Below, piece after piece: positions 59,569-64,000 of a DNA stretch of 64,000 bases. The translations under genes were made by a program, and so were the position numbers. Position 1 is the stretch's first letter, and every line of letters starts with the position of its first letter. The DNA lies in the NCBI RefSeq assembly GCF_025561425.1, contig NZ_CP094824.1:1240001-1304000 (forward strand). Direction: 5' to 3'. The notes under the pieces are model-generated. The model made no database searches. It worked only from the letters and a program-made list of their open reading frames with translations, and was not told where the DNA came from. Origin of the DNA: Mammaliicoccus sciuri. Its GTDB lineage: Bacteria; Bacillota; Bacilli; Staphylococcales; Staphylococcaceae.

Positions 59569-60030
59569 TTGAAAAAATCAAATGAATCAACAAAAAGGTT
59601 TTATTTAATCAGAGAAGATGTTTTGCCAGAGTCAGTGCAAAAGACAATCAAAGTTAAAAATGCATTATTAAAAAATAATAATTTAACGATTTATGATGCA
59701 GTTAAAGAATTTAATTTATCTAGAAGTGCTTTTTATAAATATAAAGATACAATATTTCCGATTGATAGATTAGAAGAACAGACCAAAAATTTAACATTAA
59801 TTTTATATGTACAAGATGAAGTGGGGATGCTCGCAACTGTCTTGAATAAAATTGCTGAAGTTAAAGGTTCTGTTCTTACCATTCATCAAAGTCTACCAAT
59901 AAAGGATAGAGCAACGATTACAATTTCTCTTAATGCTGCAAATATTGAGTTATCATTAGAAGAATTAATGGATGCAATTAAAGAAAGTCCATATGTTGAT
60001 GAAGTAGAAGTTATTGGAATGAGTATGTAA
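59569..60030 (+). CDS. pheB: ACT domain protein PheB (UPF0735)
   Basis: A 153-residue protein with an N-terminal helix-turn-helix-like segment (TIYDAVKEFNLSRSAFYKYKDTI) and a C-terminal ACT domain (about 78-153, LTLILYVQDEVGMLATVLN). It is named pheB from its place near the phenylalanine gene in Bacillus; no chorismate mutase activity is evident. It probably binds an amino acid and may act as a regulator. Start TTG 59569 is likelier than GTG 59560, which abuts the AGGGCG ribosome site. It lies 12 nt after obgE. Confidence 0.88.
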   Translation: MKKSNESTKRFYLIREDVLPESVQKTIKVKNALLKNNNLTIYDAVKEFNLSRSAFYKYKDTIFPIDRLEEQTKNLTLILYVQDEVGMLATVLNKIAEVKGSVLTIHQSLPIKDRATITISLNAANIELSLEELMDAIKESPYVDEVEVIGMSM

Positions 60031-60044
60031 AGGAAGTTGTCTAA

Positions 60045-60635
60045 ATGTATGCATATATAAAAGGAATCGTTACACAATTATATCCTTCTCATATTGTAGT
60101 TGAGGCAAATGGTATAGGTTATGAAATTCAAACACCTAACTCATATCGCTTTCAATCTCAATTAGATAAAGAAACGCAAGTATATACACAATTAATTGTG
60201 CGTGAAGATGCCCAATTATTATATGGATTTGTGAATCTTGAAGAAAAGGATATGTTTTTAAGCTTAATTAAAGTGACAGGTATTGGACCGAAGTCAGCTT
60301 TAGCAATTTTAGCCACAAGCACGCCTAATGAAGTAGCAATTGCTATAGAAAATGAAAACGAATCATATTTAACAAAGTTTCCAGGTATCGGTAAAAAAAC
60401 AGCGAGACAAATTATTCTTGATTTAAAAGGGAAATTAATCATCACAGAAGAGTCTGAGTTATTCCCAGAAAGTAAAGATGCCGGTCAAGATGTATTAGAA
60501 GAAGCATTGTTAGCTTTAGAAGCATTAGGTTACTCTAAACGAGAAATTACAAAAGTTAAGAAGAACCTAGAAAAAGAATCATTTGATTCAGTAGATGCTT
60601 GTGTTAAAAGAGGTTTAGCATTACTTATTCAGTAA
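60045..60635 (+). CDS. ruvA: Holliday junction branch migration protein RuvA
   Basis: Junction-binding subunit of RuvAB, 196 residues. An OB-fold domain (1 to about 62), tandem helix-hairpin-helix motifs ([16 protein letters not shown] and [16 protein letters not shown]) and the C-terminal RuvB-binding three-helix domain (about 145-196) are seen. AAGGAAG precedes ATG 60045; ruvB follows after 13 nt. Confidence 0.96.
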   Translation: MYAYIKGIVTQLYPSHIVVEANGIGYEIQTPNSYRFQSQLDKETQVYTQLIVREDAQLLYGFVNLEEKDMFLSLIKVTGIGPKSALAILATSTPNEVAIAIENENESYLTKFPGIGKKTARQIILDLKGKLIITEESELFPESKDAGQDVLEEALLALEALGYSKREITKVKKNLEKESFDSVDACVKRGLALLIQ

Positions 60636-60648
60636 ATGAGGTGATTTT

Positions 60649-61644
60649 TTGGATGAGCGATTAATGGATGAACATGGGCATGAAGATGATATCCAAAGTG
60701 AACTTTCATTAAGACCAGATACTTTAAATCAATATATTGGTCAAAACAATATTAAATCAAATTTAGATATATTTATTAAAGCTGCTAAGTTAAGGGAAGA
60801 GCCTTTAGATCATTGTTTACTTTACGGTCCACCTGGTCTAGGTAAGACAACTTTAGCGCATATTATATCAAATGAGATGAATGTTAATTTACGAACTGCA
60901 AGTGGACCTTCTATTGAAAGACCTGGTGATTTAGCAGCCATACTTTCTGCGCTACAACCTGGAGATGTACTTTTCATAGATGAGATACACCGATTAAGCA
61001 GAGTTGTTGAAGAAGTGTTATACCCTGCAATGGAAGATTTCTTCTTAGATATCGTTGTAGGTAAAGGTGAAGAAGCTAGAAGTATTAGAATCGATTTGCC
61101 GCCATTTACGCTAGTAGGTGCAACAACGCGTGTAGGGAGCCTTTCAGCACCTTTGAGAGATCGTTTTGGTGTACATCTTAGATTAGAATATTACGATGAT
61201 AATAGTTTACAAGAAATTATAAAGCGTACTGCTGAAGTATTTGAAGTAGACATTGATCAAAATAGCACGGTTGAATTATCTAAACGAAGTAGAGGGACAC
61301 CTCGTATAGCAAATCGTTTATTACGTAGAGTGCGTGATTTTGCTCAAGTAGAAGGTGACGAAGCTATTTCTATAGATATTACAAAACATGCTTTAGATTT
61401 GTTGCAAGTAGATGAAGAAGGACTTGACCATATAGATTATAAAATTATGCACTGTATCCTGAATAATTATAAAGGTGGTCCAGTTGGATTAGATGCAATA
61501 GCAGCTACGATTGGTGAAGAGCGTGTAACACTTGAAGACGTTTATGAACCTTATCTCATCCAAAAAGGATTTATAGAAAGAACGCCAAGAGGTCGTCGTG
61601 CAACTGCATTAAGTTATGATCACTTCGACATTAAAAAGGATTAG
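60649..61644 (+). CDS. ruvB: Holliday junction ATP-dependent helicase RuvB
   Basis: AAA+ motor of 331 residues that drives branch migration. Walker [10 protein letters not shown] near residue 62, Walker [10 protein letters not shown], sensor 1 GATTR, arginine finger in LRDRFG and the C-terminal winged helix ([12 protein letters not shown]) are visible. Start TTG 60649 (protein [10 protein letters not shown]) follows GAGGTGA. Confidence 0.97.
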   Translation: MDERLMDEHGHEDDIQSELSLRPDTLNQYIGQNNIKSNLDIFIKAAKLREEPLDHCLLYGPPGLGKTTLAHIISNEMNVNLRTASGPSIERPGDLAAILSALQPGDVLFIDEIHRLSRVVEEVLYPAMEDFFLDIVVGKGEEARSIRIDLPPFTLVGATTRVGSLSAPLRDRFGVHLRLEYYDDNSLQEIIKRTAEVFEVDIDQNSTVELSKRSRGTPRIANRLLRRVRDFAQVEGDEAISIDITKHALDLLQVDEEGLDHIDYKIMHCILNNYKGGPVGLDAIAATIGEERVTLEDVYEPYLIQKGFIERTPRGRRATALSYDHFDIKKD

Positions 61645-61660
61645 GAAAGAGGCAAAGTTT

Positions 61661-62686
61661 GTGAATATTGAAGATTTCGATTTTGATTTACCTGAATCGT
61701 TAATTGCACAAACACCACTGTTAGATAGAGAAAGCAGTAGGTTATTAAAATGTAATAAAACAACAGGTGAATTGGAAGATTTAACATTTAAAGAAGTTGT
61801 CAATCAACTTTCACCAGGTGACTGTTTAGTATTAAATGATACGAAAGTGATGCCAGCAAGATTGTTTGGTATCAAAGAAGAAACTGGTGCAAAAGTAGAA
61901 ATGCTGATGTTAACGCAACAAGAAGATAATGAATGGGAAGTATTAATTAAACCAGCTAAACGTATTAGAGTTGGTCAATCTGTTTCATTTGGAGAAGGTA
62001 AAATCATTGCGACTTGTGTCAAAGAACTTGATCAAGGTGGACGCATTATGAAACTTTCATATGAAGGTATTTTACAAGAAAGATTAGATGAACTTGGTGA
62101 AATGCCTTTACCACCATATATTAAAGAGCGATTAGATGACCAAGATAGATATCAAACAGTTTATGCTAAAGCAGTTGGGTCTGCAGCTGCGCCTACAGCA
62201 GGTTTACACTTCACTGAGCATTTATTACAAGAAATTGCTGATAAAGGTGTACACATTGCTTTTATTACATTACACGTTGGTTTAGGTACATTTAGACCAG
62301 TCAGTGTAGATAATATAGATGATCATGAAATGCATTCAGAATATTACCAAATGACTGCTGAAACAGCTGATTTATTAAACCGTGTAAAAGCAAGTGGTCA
62401 TAAAATCATATCTGTAGGTACAACGTCTACAAGAACACTAGAAACAATTCGTTCTAAAAATGACCAATTTGATGCAGCAAGCGGTTGGACAGATATATTT
62501 ATTTATCCAGGATATGAATTTAAAGCGATAGATGGATTAATTACTAATTTCCATTTACCAAAATCAACACTTATCATGTTGGTATCTGCATTATCAACTA
62601 GAGAACATATTTTAAATGCATATAAACATGCAGTTGAAGAAAAGTATAGATTCTTTAGTTTTGGCGATGCAATGATTTTAATATAG
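61661..62686 (+). CDS. queA: S-adenosylmethionine:tRNA ribosyltransferase-isomerase QueA
   Basis: Adds the cyclopentene precursor from S-adenosylmethionine to preQ1 in tRNA, the penultimate step of queuosine. The 341-residue protein has the family stretches [37 protein letters not shown] and [13 protein letters not shown]-like text. Start GTG 61661 follows AAGAGG and gives the length of close relatives; the ATG at 61616 lies inside ruvB. Confidence 0.96.
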   Translation: MNIEDFDFDLPESLIAQTPLLDRESSRLLKCNKTTGELEDLTFKEVVNQLSPGDCLVLNDTKVMPARLFGIKEETGAKVEMLMLTQQEDNEWEVLIKPAKRIRVGQSVSFGEGKIIATCVKELDQGGRIMKLSYEGILQERLDELGEMPLPPYIKERLDDQDRYQTVYAKAVGSAAAPTAGLHFTEHLLQEIADKGVHIAFITLHVGLGTFRPVSVDNIDDHEMHSEYYQMTAETADLLNRVKASGHKIISVGTTSTRTLETIRSKNDQFDAASGWTDIFIYPGYEFKAIDGLITNFHLPKSTLIMLVSALSTREHILNAYKHAVEEKYRFFSFGDAMILI

Positions 62687-63841
<1,155 letters not shown>

Positions 63842-63853
63842 AGGAGATTGAAT

Positions 63854-64000
63854 ATGGAAGTATTAGTACAATTATTACCTATTATCTTAATTTTTGCGCT
63901 TGTTTGGTTCTTAATGATTAGACCACAACAAAAGCGTGCAAAAGAACATCGTGAATTATTAAACCGTTTAGAAGTTGGCCAAAAAGTAACTTCAATCGGC
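63854..64000 (+). CDS. yajC: Preprotein translocase subunit YajC, 5' part
   Basis: First 49 codons of YajC, cut by the right edge. One membrane helix (about 6-21, LPIILIFALVWFLMI) is followed by RPQQKRAKEHRELL and LEVGQKVTSIG, the signature of YajC. AAGGAG lies upstream of ATG 63854. It works with SecDF at the Sec translocon, which usually follows in this order. Confidence 0.95.
   Translation, partial: MEVLVQLLPIILIFALVWFLMIRPQQKRAKEHRELLNRLEVGQKVTSIG

Overview
The window is low-GC Gram-positive chromosome of Staphylococcaceae type. The gene order from dnaE through accDA, pfkA-pyk, citZ-icd, phoPR, polA-mutM-coaE, gapB-nrdR-dnaB-dnaI-thrS, infC-rpmI-rplT, tig-clpX-ysxC, hemAXCDBL, valS-folC, comC-radC, mreCD, rplU-prp-rpmA and obgE-ruvAB-queA-tgt-yajC is the conserved staphylococcal backbone. 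L27 carries the Prp-cleaved N-terminus seen in Staphylococcus. Departures from the S. aureus layout as I remember it are a Bacillus-like mdh behind icd, a short GntR-type regulator in front of accD and a Spo0B-like gene in front of obgE. These point to an early-branching member (Mammaliicoccus- or Macrococcus-like); the species cannot be fixed from this window.

Layout: 1-7.7 kb holds the dnaE end, then malic enzyme, regulator and acetyl-CoA carboxylase, then pfkA-pyk. 7.8-13.1 kb holds an amino-acid permease on the minus strand and the TCA genes citZ-icd-mdh, with a strong promoter and a CcpA-type cre at citZ. 13.2-24.1 kb holds phoPR, DNA repair and replication-initiation genes, and gapB under a promoter carrying a cre-like site plus two inverted CcpN-type boxes. 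24.1-29.6 kb is dominated by RNA control: a T-box before thrS, a lysine riboswitch before a permease (hence lysP), an L20-type leader before infC, and an infC that appears to start at AUA. 29.7-46.3 kb holds a Nudix protein, trigger factor, ClpX, the heme operon and valS-folC (T-box with a GUA specifier).

46.3-55 kb is the accessory-like stretch. It contains a small minus-strand gene broken by a palindromic insertion, a long structured palindrome, a YfcC-type transporter, comC-radC, and a BmrCD-like heterodimeric ABC exporter locus. That locus has a 25-codon leader peptide and an attenuator hairpin, and its second half-transporter gene is broken by three frameshifts. A triple-hairpin intergenic repeat and an unannotated 48-residue membrane protein follow. 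55-64 kb returns to conserved genes: mreCD, ribosomal proteins with their processing protease, a Spo0B-like gene, obgE, ruvAB and the queuosine genes, ending inside yajC.

Nearly all genes are on the plus strand; the exceptions are the permease at 7.8-9.2 kb, the broken gene at 46.3-46.6 kb and the 48-residue protein at 54.3-54.4 kb. Most operons end in clear hairpin-plus-T-run terminators. Several genes start at TTG or GTG, and several longer ORF starts fall inside a Shine-Dalgarno sequence or a -10 box and were moved downstream. No tRNA, rRNA, CRISPR array, insertion sequence or prophage was seen.
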